Source: Thermomicrobiales bacterium (GTDB lineage Bacteria > Chloroflexota > Chloroflexia > Thermomicrobiales > CFX8). Taken from it: a DNA stretch of 64,000 nucleotides. Shown here piece after piece: positions 29,231 to 37,821 of this stretch. The notes below the pieces were generated by a model. The model worked only from the letters and a program-made list of their open reading frames with translations. It was not told where the DNA came from and made no database searches. The DNA lies in the NCBI GenBank assembly GCA_037045155.1, contig JBAOIG010000005.1, positions 868,001-932,000 of the forward strand, written 5' to 3'. Numbering within the stretch: position 1 is the first letter of the stretch; each line of letters begins with the position of its first letter. A program made the position numbers and the translations under genes.

Positions 29231-31023
29231 GACCACCGATCGAATCGTTTGCGGATCACGAGCAAGCTGCCAATCAGCGCGCCGTTGCCGGCCGGCTGAT
29301 CGGCGAGGCGCGACCATACTGGCGACAGTGGCTGCTGGTACTGGCGCTGGTGCTGATGAGCGCGGTGGCGCAGGCGGGGGCGCCCTGGCTGATCGGGCGC
29401 GCGGTGGATGACGCGATCGTGGCGGGAAACCGCCACGAGCTGACGCTGCTGATGCTCCCGTTGCTGGGTCTCTATCTGATGGGCGCGCTGGCGATGCGCG
29501 GGCAGATCCGCATTGTCGGGAGAGTCGGACAGTCTCTCCTGGCCTCGCTGCGTGGGCGGCTGTTCGACCGTTTTCTGCGCGTGCCGTTGCGCTTCTTCGA
29601 TCGCCAGCCGATCGGCGACCTGATGAGCCGGGTCATCAACGATGTTGAGACGCTCAACCAGTTCTTCTCCCAGATTCTCTCGCAGACGCTCGGCTCGATC
29701 TTTGCTCTGATCGGCGTCATTGTCGCCATGCTGTTGCTCGACTGGCGATTGGCGCTAGTCAGCTTCGCGGTCATCCCGATCATGCTGGTGACGACCTCGT
29801 ACTTTGGTCGCCGGGCGCGCGTTGTCTATCGTCGGGCGCGCGAGACGACCGGCGATGTAACGGCCGGCCTGCAGGAGGAAATCGCCGGAGTTCGTGAGGC
29901 GCAGGCATTCAACCGCACCGGCCAGAATATCAGCCGTTTCCGGGAACGCAACGCTGCGAACCGCGACGCCAACGTGCAGGCGGTCGGCGTATCCTCGGCG
30001 TTCGCTCCGGCGATCGACATCCTCTCGACACTGGCAGTCGCCGTCGTGATTGCCTATGGCGGCTACCTCGTCGTTCACGATGCGCTGACGGTCGGCGTGC
30101 TGACAGCGTTCGTCCTCTACGTTCAGCAGTTCTTCCGGCCACTGCAGATGCTCTCGACGATGTATGCCCAGGTGCAGGCGGGACTGGCCGGCGCCGAGCG
30201 GATCTACACGGTCCTCGACGAGCCGGCCGAGCCGGCGGATGCCGCCACCGCCATCGCGCTCGACACTCTCCGGGGCGAGATCGAGTTCCGGCATGTTCGC
30301 TTCGGTTACGAGACGGGTCGCGACGTGTTGCACGACGTCAGCTTCCGCGTTGCCGCGGGCCAGACAGTCGCCCTCGTCGGGAGGACCGGCGCTGGCAAGA
30401 CGACGATCGCAAACCTGATCCCGCGCTTCTACGATGTTGATGATGGCGCGCTGCGGATCGATGGACATGACGTTCGCGAGATCACCCGCGAGAGTCTGCG
30501 GGCAGGGATCGCCGTCGTCCTCCAGGAGCCGTTCCTCTTCGCCGGGACGATCGCCGATAACATTGCCTACGGTCGCCCAGACGCGCCTCGCGCCGAGATC
30601 GAGGCGGCGGCGGAGGCGACCGGCGCGGCCACCTTCATCGCGATGTTGCCGGATGGGTACGAGACTGTGCTGGGCGAGGGGGGCGGCAATGTCAGTCGCG
30701 GCCAGCGCCAACTGCTGACGTTCGCGCGCGCGATCCTGGCCGACCCGCGCATCCTGATCCTCGACGAAGCGACGAGCAACGTTGACACTCGCACCGAGCG
30801 GGTTATCCAGCAGGCACTGACGCAGTTGATGGCCGGCAGAACGAGCATCGTCATTGCCCACCGCCTGAGCACTATTCGCACTGCCGACCTGATCCTCGTG
30901 ATCGAGGATGGGCGAATCGTCGAGCAGGGGAGCCACGCCGGGCTGCTAGCGGAGGGTGGCGCCTACGCCGCCCTCTATCGCCATCAGTTTCGCGATGAGC
31001 CGACCGCAGTCGCGGCGGACTGA
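29227..31023 (+). CDS. ABC exporter half-transporter, subunit with consensus Walker B
   Basis: A 598-residue partner of the preceding exporter subunit. Membrane domain to about residue 320, then Walker A GRTGAGKTT (about 385), a deviant signature VSRGQ (489-493), and Walker B ILILDEATSNVD with the catalytic Glu514 intact. Together with the first subunit this gives one consensus ATP site and one degenerate site, as in BmrCD and TM287/288. The start GTG overlaps the upstream stop (GTGA). The stop codon is followed at once by a MITE-related sequence. Confidence 0.94.
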   Translation: MRPPIESFADHEQAANQRAVAGRLIGEARPYWRQWLLVLALVLMSAVAQAGAPWLIGRAVDDAIVAGNRHELTLLMLPLLGLYLMGALAMRGQIRIVGRVGQSLLASLRGRLFDRFLRVPLRFFDRQPIGDLMSRVINDVETLNQFFSQILSQTLGSIFALIGVIVAMLLLDWRLALVSFAVIPIMLVTTSYFGRRARVVYRRARETTGDVTAGLQEEIAGVREAQAFNRTGQNISRFRERNAANRDANVQAVGVSSAFAPAIDILSTLAVAVVIAYGGYLVVHDALTVGVLTAFVLYVQQFFRPLQMLSTMYAQVQAGLAGAERIYTVLDEPAEPADAATAIALDTLRGEIEFRHVRFGYETGRDVLHDVSFRVAAGQTVALVGRTGAGKTTIANLIPRFYDVDDGALRIDGHDVREITRESLRAGIAVVLQEPFLFAGTIADNIAYGRPDAPRAEIEAAAEATGAATFIAMLPDGYETVLGEGGGNVSRGQRQLLTFARAILADPRILILDEATSNVDTRTERVIQQALTQLMAGRTSIVIAHRLSTIRTADLILVIEDGRIVEQGSHAGLLAEGGAYAALYRHQFRDEPTAVAAD

Positions 31024-31024
31024 C

Positions 31025-31158
31025 CGCAGCGACTGGCATGAAATGCCAGGATGGCAGCCGCCCTTGTGCCCTGTCATCCTGAGCGGATGCGAAGGATCTC
31101 CCCCGGTTCGATTGTTTCCGGCCGAGGGGAGATCCCTCATTGCGATTCGGGATGACAG
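31025..31158. repeat. MITE-related end plus palindromic repeat
   Basis: 31028-31059 (AGCGACTGGCATGAAATG, then CCAGGATGGCAGCC) matches the end sequence of the 63 kb MITE/IS630 cluster. The palindromic core follows at 31071-31158, starting CTGTCATCCTGAGCG and ending CGGGATGACAG. It lies directly after the exporter stop codon and ahead of the convergent trpS stop, where it could act in termination. Confidence 0.85.
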
Positions 31159-31205
31159 GCGACACGGTCGGCTATCGAACCCGCAGCGTCGCAGTGGCGG
31201 ACTAC

Positions 31206-32243
31206 TCAGCCCAGCCGCATCGCGAGCCCGGTAACCTCGCGGACGCGATCCATCTTCGGCGTCGCGATCTCGCGGGCGCGCTCGGTGCCGCGGTCGAGGA
31301 TGCGCATCAGCTCGCCCGGGTCGGCCGACAGCTCGGCAAGGCGCTGCTGGATCGGCTCCATGTGGTTGGCGACGACTTCGGCCAGATCCTTCTTGAACTG
31401 GCCGTAGCCGGAGCTGGCGTAGCGTTGCTCCAGCGCGGCAATCGGCTCATCACTGAAGAGAGAGTAGATTGTCAGCAGGTTCGAGACGGCCGGCTTGTCC
31501 TCGCGGTAGACAATGTCCGAGCCGGAGTCGGTGACAGCCCGCATGATCTTCTTGCGGATCTCGGAGGGCGTGTCCTGAAATGCGATATACGAGGCCGGCG
31601 CGCCGGACTTGCTCATCTTCTTCGTCGGATCGTCGAGACTCATGATCCGCGCACCCTCGGCCTGGATGTCTGCTGCGGGAATGACGAACGTGTCGCCGAA
31701 CGTCGCGTTGAAGCGCTGGGCGACGTCGCGTGTCAGCTCCAGATGCTGTCGCTGATCCTCGCCAACCGGGACCGAGTCGGTGTCGTAGAGCAGGATGTCG
31801 GCGGCCATCAGGACCGGATAGAAGAACAGGCCGGCGCCGGCGCGCTCGTCGCCGCGACCCTTGTCCTTGAACTGCGTCATGCGGTTTAGCTCGCCGAACA
31901 TCGTCTGGGTCGAGAGGATCCAGGTCAGCTCGGAGTGTTCTGGCACCTCGGACTGGACGAACAGGATCGCCTTCTCCGGGTCGATCCCGCAGGCGATCAG
32001 GACTGCGGCGAGGTCGAGCGTGCGCTGTCGCAGATCGTCGGCGGTGAACGGCTGGGTCATGGCGTGGAGGTTGACGATCGAGTGGATGCTCTGGTGCTGG
32101 TGTTGCTGGATCACCCAGCGGCGGATCGCGCCCAGGTAGTTCCCGATCGTCACCGCGCCGCTCGGCTGGATGCCGGAGAAGACGCGCCTGGGGCTGCTGG
32201 CCGGTCTGGTTGCCGCCGGCCGCGGCTGTGTCTCGACGACCAT
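31206..32243 (-). CDS. trpS: Tryptophanyl-tRNA synthetase
   Basis: Charges tRNA-Trp with tryptophan. The 345-residue length and class I motifs fit: the HIGH-equivalent TIGN (residues 32-35) in FSGIQPSGAVTIGNYLG, and KMSKSG at about residue 210. The ATG at 32243 has AAAGGA 12 bases upstream and is the family's usual start; an earlier in-frame start lies in the leader. A Trp-specific T-box leader precedes it, so it should be induced when uncharged tRNA-Trp accumulates. Confidence 0.96.
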   Translation of the reverse strand: MVVETQPRPAATRPASSPRRVFSGIQPSGAVTIGNYLGAIRRWVIQQHQHQSIHSIVNLHAMTQPFTADDLRQRTLDLAAVLIACGIDPEKAILFVQSEVPEHSELTWILSTQTMFGELNRMTQFKDKGRGDERAGAGLFFYPVLMAADILLYDTDSVPVGEDQRQHLELTRDVAQRFNATFGDTFVIPAADIQAEGARIMSLDDPTKKMSKSGAPASYIAFQDTPSEIRKKIMRAVTDSGSDIVYREDKPAVSNLLTIYSLFSDEPIAALEQRYASSGYGQFKKDLAEVVANHMEPIQQRLAELSADPGELMRILDRGTERAREIATPKMDRVREVTGLAMRLG

Positions 32244-32307
32244 CGTCGTGCCCGGTCCTTTCCATATCCGAAGCCTGTCCGCCCCGGTATCGCTATCGAC
32301 AGACAAC

Positions 32308-32615
32308 AAAAAACCCTCGTCCCTGTCTCGGGACGAAGGCGTCTGGCGCGCTCCGCGGTACCACCCGGATTGGCTCGTCCCTCGCGAGACGGCCCTCCTT
32401 GTTAGATACGGAACGCATCACGCGTCCGATATCCAGCCCCGGGTAACGGTAGAGCCCTCCGGCGCCGCCTACTGAGGCCATTAGCCTGTTCGGAGCGCAA
32501 CTCCCGGATCCATTCCACGCCTGCTGCGGCGCCGGCCTCTCACCACCTGCCGGCTCGCTGACCCGTGCTCGGGCGCGTACTCGTTCCGTTCGTCGTCGTT
32601 CGCGTCTTCACTTGT
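32308..32615 (-). promoter_or_regulatory. T-box riboswitch, tryptophan-specific, upstream of trpS
   Basis: On the minus strand the order is: stem I with the AG-bulge/distal-loop consensus (CAGCGAGCCGG then GGTGGTGAGAGGCCGG), the specifier loop GTGGAATGGATCC with the Trp codon TGG at 32512-32510, the T-box TGGTACCGCG (32363-32354), and an intrinsic terminator CGTCCC/GGGACG followed by six T (to 32308). Uncharged tRNA-Trp should favour the antiterminator. The 5' limit is approximate. Confidence 0.93.
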
Positions 32616-32710
32616 CGTGCCGATCGTAGCAATCCGTTGGCGTCGCGTCAACGTCACATCGTCGCGCGCGGGGTGGGCAGCGTAGGATTAGCGCGGCAAG
32701 GGAGGATACG

Positions 32711-33544
32711 GTGCGTATTCACATCGGGATGGATCCCAATATTCTGAAGCTTGGGCCGTTCGTGCTCGCCTGGCATGGCGTCCTGACGGTTGTTGCGATC
32801 TTCGTTGCGCTCTGGATCTTCCAGATCGGCCTTCGCGAACGTCGTGTGACGTTGGAGGGCTTCGATTCGTTCGTGCTCTGGTCGATCGCCGGGGGCATTA
32901 TCGGCGCGCGTGTCTTCTTTCTGATCGACCACGCCGGCTATTTCGTCGATCACCCCGGCGAGGCAATCAAGATCAACGAGGGTGGTCTGGCGATCTGGGG
33001 GGCGGTGATCGGTGGCTTTATTGCTGTCGCGGCGCTCTGCTGGGCACGCAAGTATCCGTTCCGCAAGGTGATCGACGCGATCGCTCCGGGCCTGATCGTC
33101 GCCCAGGCGGTTGGCCGGATCGGCTGCGCGATCAACGGCGACGCCTGGGGCGCGCCGACGAGCTGGCCGTTCGCGTTCATCTATACCAACCCGAACGCGC
33201 TCCTCCCCAGCCGCCTGCTGAATGTGCCGACCCATCCATATCCGGTTTACGACATGATCATGGCGATGCTGATCCTCGCAGTCATCTGGCCGCTGCGGAA
33301 ACGTGGGCTGCCAGATGGCTCGATCTTTGCCGTCTACGCCGCGCTCTATGGCGCGACGCGGTTCGTCATTTCCTATGTTCGCGAGGAGCGTGTCTGGTTC
33401 TGGGGAATGCAGGAGGCGCAGGTTGTTTCGCTCGTCGTCGTCGTGCTGGCGCTGATCGCGTTGGCCTGGCTTCTCCGGGGGCGGCCGGCGACTGCGACGG
33501 AAACCGAGATGGCTATCTCCGCTGACCAGATTGCTCACCGATAG
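32711..33544 (+). CDS. lgt: Prolipoprotein diacylglyceryl transferase
   Basis: Transfers diacylglycerol to the lipobox cysteine of prolipoproteins in the membrane; several lipoproteins in this window would be substrates. The 277-residue protein has seven hydrophobic helices. The signature region appears as AVGRIGCAINGDAWG, a variant of the common GRxGNFxNxE, with the essential Arg and Asn kept. IGARVFFLIDH and the C-terminal TRFVISYVREER are also family motifs. GTG follows GGGAGGA by 5 bases. It is divergent from the T-box/trpS unit. Confidence 0.93.
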   Translation: MRIHIGMDPNILKLGPFVLAWHGVLTVVAIFVALWIFQIGLRERRVTLEGFDSFVLWSIAGGIIGARVFFLIDHAGYFVDHPGEAIKINEGGLAIWGAVIGGFIAVAALCWARKYPFRKVIDAIAPGLIVAQAVGRIGCAINGDAWGAPTSWPFAFIYTNPNALLPSRLLNVPTHPYPVYDMIMAMLILAVIWPLRKRGLPDGSIFAVYAALYGATRFVISYVREERVWFWGMQEAQVVSLVVVVLALIALAWLLRGRPATATETEMAISADQIAHR

Positions 33545-33765
33545 CGGGACATAACGACTGCGCTGCTGCGGCGTTATCAGTGCAGAACGACGATGCCCTG
33601 CGACCGACGCAGCCCCGTACAATGGGGCGTATCCCGCCGTGACACATGTGACGCCTGTGGTGAAGTGAGCCAGCGCCATGTCGGTATCGTCATCTTCGTA
33701 CATCCTGATAGGCCATCACCGACGTATAGTGAAATGTCGCCTCATATCGGCATCGCGAGGATCCG

Positions 33766-34401
33766 TTGAGTGAGCGGATCCGCCGGTTGGAGGTGGTGTC
33801 GGGTGACGCCGATCGGTCCACGTCTGCCGAGCCAGCAGACGAAGTGCTGGTAAGCCGCGTCTGTGACGGTGATACGGCGGCGCTGGAGGCGCTCTACAGC
33901 CGGTATGCGCGGGTTGTTTATTCCTTCGCTGCGCGCATCGTTGGTGATGGATCGACCGCTGAGGAGATTCTCCAGGAGGCGTTCGTCCGGACCTGGCGAC
34001 AGGCTGAGACGTATCGGACCGGTCGCGGCAGTTTCGCCAGCTGGTTACTGAGCATCACCCACAATCTGGCGATCGACGAGTTGCGACGCCGCCAGCGCCG
34101 GCCCCAGCGGTTCGATGGCGCTGACGTTCATGAGGTAATGGACGGGCTTGTCGATGACGCAGCCAGCGTCGAAGAGGCGGCCGAAGCGGCTCTGCTGCGC
34201 GAGCGTGTTGGGCGGGCGATGGCATCACTCCCCGACGCGCAGCGAGTAGCAATCGAGTATGCGTTCTATCACTCGATGTCACAACGTGAGATCGCCGCGC
34301 ATCTCGGCGAACCACTTGGGACGATCAAGACCCGGCTTCGGCTGGGAATGCGGAAGCTGAAGGACGCGTTGGCCGATGAGGAGATCATCGGAGGACGCTA
34401 G
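33766..34401 (+). CDS. ECF-type RNA polymerase sigma factor (SigK-like)
   Basis: A 211-residue sigma-70 family factor. Region 2 covers about residues 35-105 (LYSRYARVVYSFAARIVGDGSTAEEILQ, then FASWLLSITHNLAIDELRRR) and region 4 about residues 145-205 (LPDAQRVAIEYAFYHSMSQREIAAHLGEPLGTIKTRLR). TTG is taken as start because GCGAGGA lies just upstream and no later start gives a complete region 2. The anti-sigma gene follows 22 bases downstream, so release of the factor is the probable control point. Confidence 0.93.
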   Translation: MSERIRRLEVVSGDADRSTSAEPADEVLVSRVCDGDTAALEALYSRYARVVYSFAARIVGDGSTAEEILQEAFVRTWRQAETYRTGRGSFASWLLSITHNLAIDELRRRQRRPQRFDGADVHEVMDGLVDDAASVEEAAEAALLRERVGRAMASLPDAQRVAIEYAFYHSMSQREIAAHLGEPLGTIKTRLRLGMRKLKDALADEEIIGGR

Positions 34402-34423
34402 AACGCGAGACGAGTAAGGGTGG

Positions 34424-35266
34424 ATGTTGGTGAGCGCCGAGCATGATGATCTGTCCGGCCATGGTGAGGACGACGATGGGCACGTCCGAGGCCTGATACC
34501 GGCCTTCGCGCTCCATGCGCTCGATCCCGACGACGCTGAACGAGTGCGTGGCCATATCGCGCTTTGCGACGCTTGTGCGGCCGAGCTCGTGGCATACGAG
34601 CGGGCGGTCGAAGCGCTGCCGTATGCTGCGCCGGCCATGTCAGTGCCGCTGCGCGCGCGGGCGGCGCTTCTGTTGCGGATCGATGAGCGTGAGCCCGTGT
34701 CGGCGGCGTCCGCCAGGCGGCGCGAGCGCCGCCGGTTTGGCTGGCTGCCGGCCAGCCCACGGCTGGCTGGAGCGCTGGCTGCGCCTGCGTTGGTCCTCCT
34801 CCTCGTCATCGGTGTCATGGGCGCCCGGCTTTACGAACAGCAGCAGCGAATCGAGGCGATTCAGGCCGAGCAGGATCGCACTGTGCGGACGCTTGCCGAA
34901 GCACCGGTAACGGTCGGGTCCACCTTCATTGCGCCGTTCGCTGCCGATCGAGATCTGGCGCCCGACGCCAAGGCCAAGCTCATCGTCAATCGCGAGTCCG
35001 ATAGCGCGTTGATCGTGGCAGTCGACCTTCCAACGCCAGCCGAGGGGCAGCGGTACATCGTCTGGATGCGTTTCGCCGACGGAACGGATTTCGCCAATGG
35101 CGGCGAGCTGAGGGTCGATCCGGACGGCGGCAAGGCCACCTTGATGATTCAGCCATTCGGCGGGTTAGCGAGATACGAAGCAGTTGTCATAACATCCGAA
35201 CCAATCGCGTCCACCGGTGGGCCGAGCAGCCCCAGTCTGTTGACTGCTGTGCTCGGAGCGCCGTAG
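34424..35266 (+). CDS. Anti-sigma factor, RskA-like membrane protein
   Basis: 280 residues. The N-terminal zinc-binding anti-sigma motif is visible as ERVRGHIALCDACAAEL (His-x3-Cys-x2-Cys), preceded by the ALHALDPDDAERV helix typical of RskA. A single membrane helix (ALAAPALVLLLVIGVMGARL) follows at about residues 120-140, then an extracytoplasmic RskA-type domain (RYIVWMRFADGTDFANGGELRVDP). It should hold the upstream sigma factor inactive at the membrane until a signal triggers release or cleavage. The signal is unknown. Confidence 0.9.
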   Translation: MLVSAEHDDLSGHGEDDDGHVRGLIPAFALHALDPDDAERVRGHIALCDACAAELVAYERAVEALPYAAPAMSVPLRARAALLLRIDEREPVSAASARRRERRRFGWLPASPRLAGALAAPALVLLLVIGVMGARLYEQQQRIEAIQAEQDRTVRTLAEAPVTVGSTFIAPFAADRDLAPDAKAKLIVNRESDSALIVAVDLPTPAEGQRYIVWMRFADGTDFANGGELRVDPDGGKATLMIQPFGGLARYEAVVITSEPIASTGGPSSPSLLTAVLGAP

Positions 35267-35631
35267 TGATATCCACCTCTTGCGGGTGTCGGCCGCAGTC
35301 GAGGGGGTGTCCAGCCGTATCTGTCTCGCGGAATTCGCCGAAGCAAGTCGCGGAGGCGAGTCTTCCGGAGGGTGAGCATGGAGGGATGTTGTCCTGTCGA
35401 ATACGTCAGGCGTCGTGGGAAGGCGCATTCCTGGTCTGGTCATATACTGATGTCACACAGTGACGATCTCCGCTGAGACGCATGCCGACCGGTCTCTGGT
35501 CTCGCGTAGTGCGCGTCTCACCGACAGGGGATTGATGCTGTAGATTTTCGCGTGGTCTTGCCGAGGGGCAGAATCGTGCCGATCCTGCAAGCGCAGGAAT
35601 GGGTCGACTGAGGAGAGGGGTTCGAGGACAG
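35267..35631. other. Intergenic region before the second ABC importer
   Basis: A 365-base gap. It is expected to contain the importer promoter. I see no repeat, structured RNA or convincing short gene. Confidence 0.4.
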
Positions 35632-37395
35632 ATGGATGAGTTCGTGAAACCAGAGGATCTGGCGGCGCAGACGCTGCGTTCGCGGCTGTCGCGTCGTGGC
35701 CTCCTGCGCCGCGTCGCGGTGCTGGGCCTGGCGACGCCGGTAGTCGGCACCTTGCTGGCGGCCTGCGGCGGCAGCAGCGAGACGGCGACGAAGCCGGCCG
35801 AAGCGACCAAGCCGGCCGGCGGCGGCACGGAGGCGACCAAGCCCGCCGAGGCGACCCAGCCTGCCGGCAGCACACCGGAGGCGACCGCGCCGTCCGGCGG
35901 CGCCGAGGCGACGGCGACAGAGAGCGGTTCGGGGAGCGCCGAGCCGGCCGGCAAGATCGTCATCATCCAGGGTGTCGATGCCAACTCGCTCGATCCCCTG
36001 CTGCGCAACTCGACGCCGGAGTTCAACCTGAACCTCCACATCTACGACATGTTCCTCAAGCGCGATGCTGAGACGCTCGAGCTGGTGCCGAATATCGTCG
36101 AGAAGTGGGAGTCGGTCGACACCAACACCTGGCACCTGACGCTGGTTGAGGGCGCCAAGTTCCACGATGGCACGCCGGTGGATCCGGCGGCGGTGGTCTT
36201 CACCTTCGATCGCGCGAACAAGCCGAAGATCGGCGAGAAGCCGCGGGTCTCGTCATTTGCCAAGCAGATCGGCTACGTGAGCTCGAGCGCGCTCGACGCG
36301 AAGACGGTCGAGATCAAGACGAATAAGCCGGCCGCGCTTCTGCCATCTGGTCTCGCCAGCCTGGAAGTCTGCCCGCCGAGCTACTTCACGGACGAATCGC
36401 CGGAGAATCTAGCCAAGATCGCCGAGTCGCCAATGGGCTCCGGCCCGTACAAGTTCGTCGAGTGGAAGCGGGACGACCACTTCACCTGCGAGGCGAACCC
36501 GGACTACTGGGGCAAGAAGCCGTCGATCAAGACGGTCACGTTCCGGCCGGTTCCGGAGCTGTCTGCCCGCGTGGTTGCGTTGCAGAACGGCGAGGCGCAG
36601 ATCGTCACGAACATCGCGCCGGACGTCGCGCCGCAGGTCGCGCAGAGCGACGCGGCGCGCATCTCGAAGGTGACCGGTGGCCGGATCATCTTCCTGGGCA
36701 TCCGCTGCGACAGGCCGCCGTTCGATGATGTCCGCGTGCGTCAGGCAATCAACTACGCGATCGACTTCGATTCGATTATCACGGCGTTGCTGGACGGCAA
36801 CGGCAAGCGCGCATCGACGATCGTGAACCCACCGCACCAGAATCCCGACCTGAAGCCGTACGCGTACGACCCGGAGAAGGCAAAGGCGCTGCTGGCGGAG
36901 GCCGGCGTTGCGCCGGGCTTCGAGATCACGATGGACGCGCCGAGCGGCCGGTACATCAAGGACGCCGAGATGGCCCAGGCGATCGCCCAGAACCTGGAGG
37001 CGATCGGGCTGAAGGTCAACCTGAAGGTGCTGGAGTGGTCGGTGTATGCCGGCGAGCTGATCGCGTCCGACAAGCTGGACGAGCTCTTCTTCCTGGGCCT
37101 GGGCTCTTCGTTCACTGGCGAGGACGAGCTGTACTATGTCCACCCGGACTTCTCGCTGAACTTCACTCGCTGGAACAACGCGGACTTCAACAGTCTCTAC
37201 GACAAGCTGACGAACTCGCTCGACGAGAAGGAGCGTCAGGATCTGATGAACAAGCTGCAGGTAATCGTGATGGACGATTGCCCGTGGGCGCCGCTGTGGC
37301 AGCAGGTCGACTTCTACGGGGCGAGCAAGAAGATCAAGTGGGAGGCTCGGGCGGACGAGCGGATTACTGCGACCGAGGCCAGCTACATCAGCTAG
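35632..37395 (+). CDS. Tat-type solute-binding lipoprotein, SBP family 5, copy 1
   Basis: A 587-residue binding protein. The N-terminus has a twin-arginine motif (SRRGLLRR) ahead of a hydrophobic stretch and a lipobox (LLAACGG), so it probably leaves folded through Tat and is then lipidated. A linker of TKPAEATKPAGG-type repeats joins it to the family 5 domain (WHLTLVEGAKFHDGTPVDP, then VRQAINYAIDFDSI). The ATG at 35632 has GAGGA about 6 bases upstream. The next gene is a near-identical copy. They differ mainly in the signal-linker region and in scattered positions, notably residues after ELIASDKLDELFF. Confidence 0.93.
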   Translation: MDEFVKPEDLAAQTLRSRLSRRGLLRRVAVLGLATPVVGTLLAACGGSSETATKPAEATKPAGGGTEATKPAEATQPAGSTPEATAPSGGAEATATESGSGSAEPAGKIVIIQGVDANSLDPLLRNSTPEFNLNLHIYDMFLKRDAETLELVPNIVEKWESVDTNTWHLTLVEGAKFHDGTPVDPAAVVFTFDRANKPKIGEKPRVSSFAKQIGYVSSSALDAKTVEIKTNKPAALLPSGLASLEVCPPSYFTDESPENLAKIAESPMGSGPYKFVEWKRDDHFTCEANPDYWGKKPSIKTVTFRPVPELSARVVALQNGEAQIVTNIAPDVAPQVAQSDAARISKVTGGRIIFLGIRCDRPPFDDVRVRQAINYAIDFDSIITALLDGNGKRASTIVNPPHQNPDLKPYAYDPEKAKALLAEAGVAPGFEITMDAPSGRYIKDAEMAQAIAQNLEAIGLKVNLKVLEWSVYAGELIASDKLDELFFLGLGSSFTGEDELYYVHPDFSLNFTRWNNADFNSLYDKLTNSLDEKERQDLMNKLQVIVMDDCPWAPLWQQVDFYGASKKIKWEARADERITATEASYIS

Positions 37396-37821
37396 CGTGC
37401 GGTAACGATCGATAATCGCGAGGCGTCGATCTGGGGATCGTCCGGGAACCGGATCGATCATGTTCCGGAGACGCCTCGCGACCCTGAACTGGAACTTTTC
37501 TCGAGTCGATCGCCGGCAGCGCAATTCTCTCCACGATGGAGGGGTGTGTTGTCGGGTTCGTCGGGCGGAATGTCGTAGGTTGAGGCGTGCTTGACTTTGC
37601 TGTCTGCCGTCGCCTACCATCAGTCACTGGCTCAATGAAGAGTTGGCTTCCGCTTGAAACGCACACTGGCCGGTTCGCGATGTCGCGAAAACCGAGCGCT
37701 CGTGCGTTTTGTGTACATGGGGTCGACATATCGGATTCTGGCATGGCGCCACTGGCAATGGGCCGTGCTACGCGTGCATCTGGGGGGATGCCGCTGGCTT
37801 GAGGAGAGGGGTCTGAGACCA
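37396..37821. other. Spacer between duplicated binding-protein genes, with long-stem hairpin
   Basis: A 426-base gap. At 37417-37480 an 11-bp perfect stem CGCGAGGCGTC encloses 42 bases with an inner TCCGG/CCGGA pairing, placed 21 bases after the stop of copy 1. It is probably a terminator or mRNA-stabilising structure. No gene is supported in the remainder, which may hold a separate promoter for copy 2. Confidence 0.55.
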
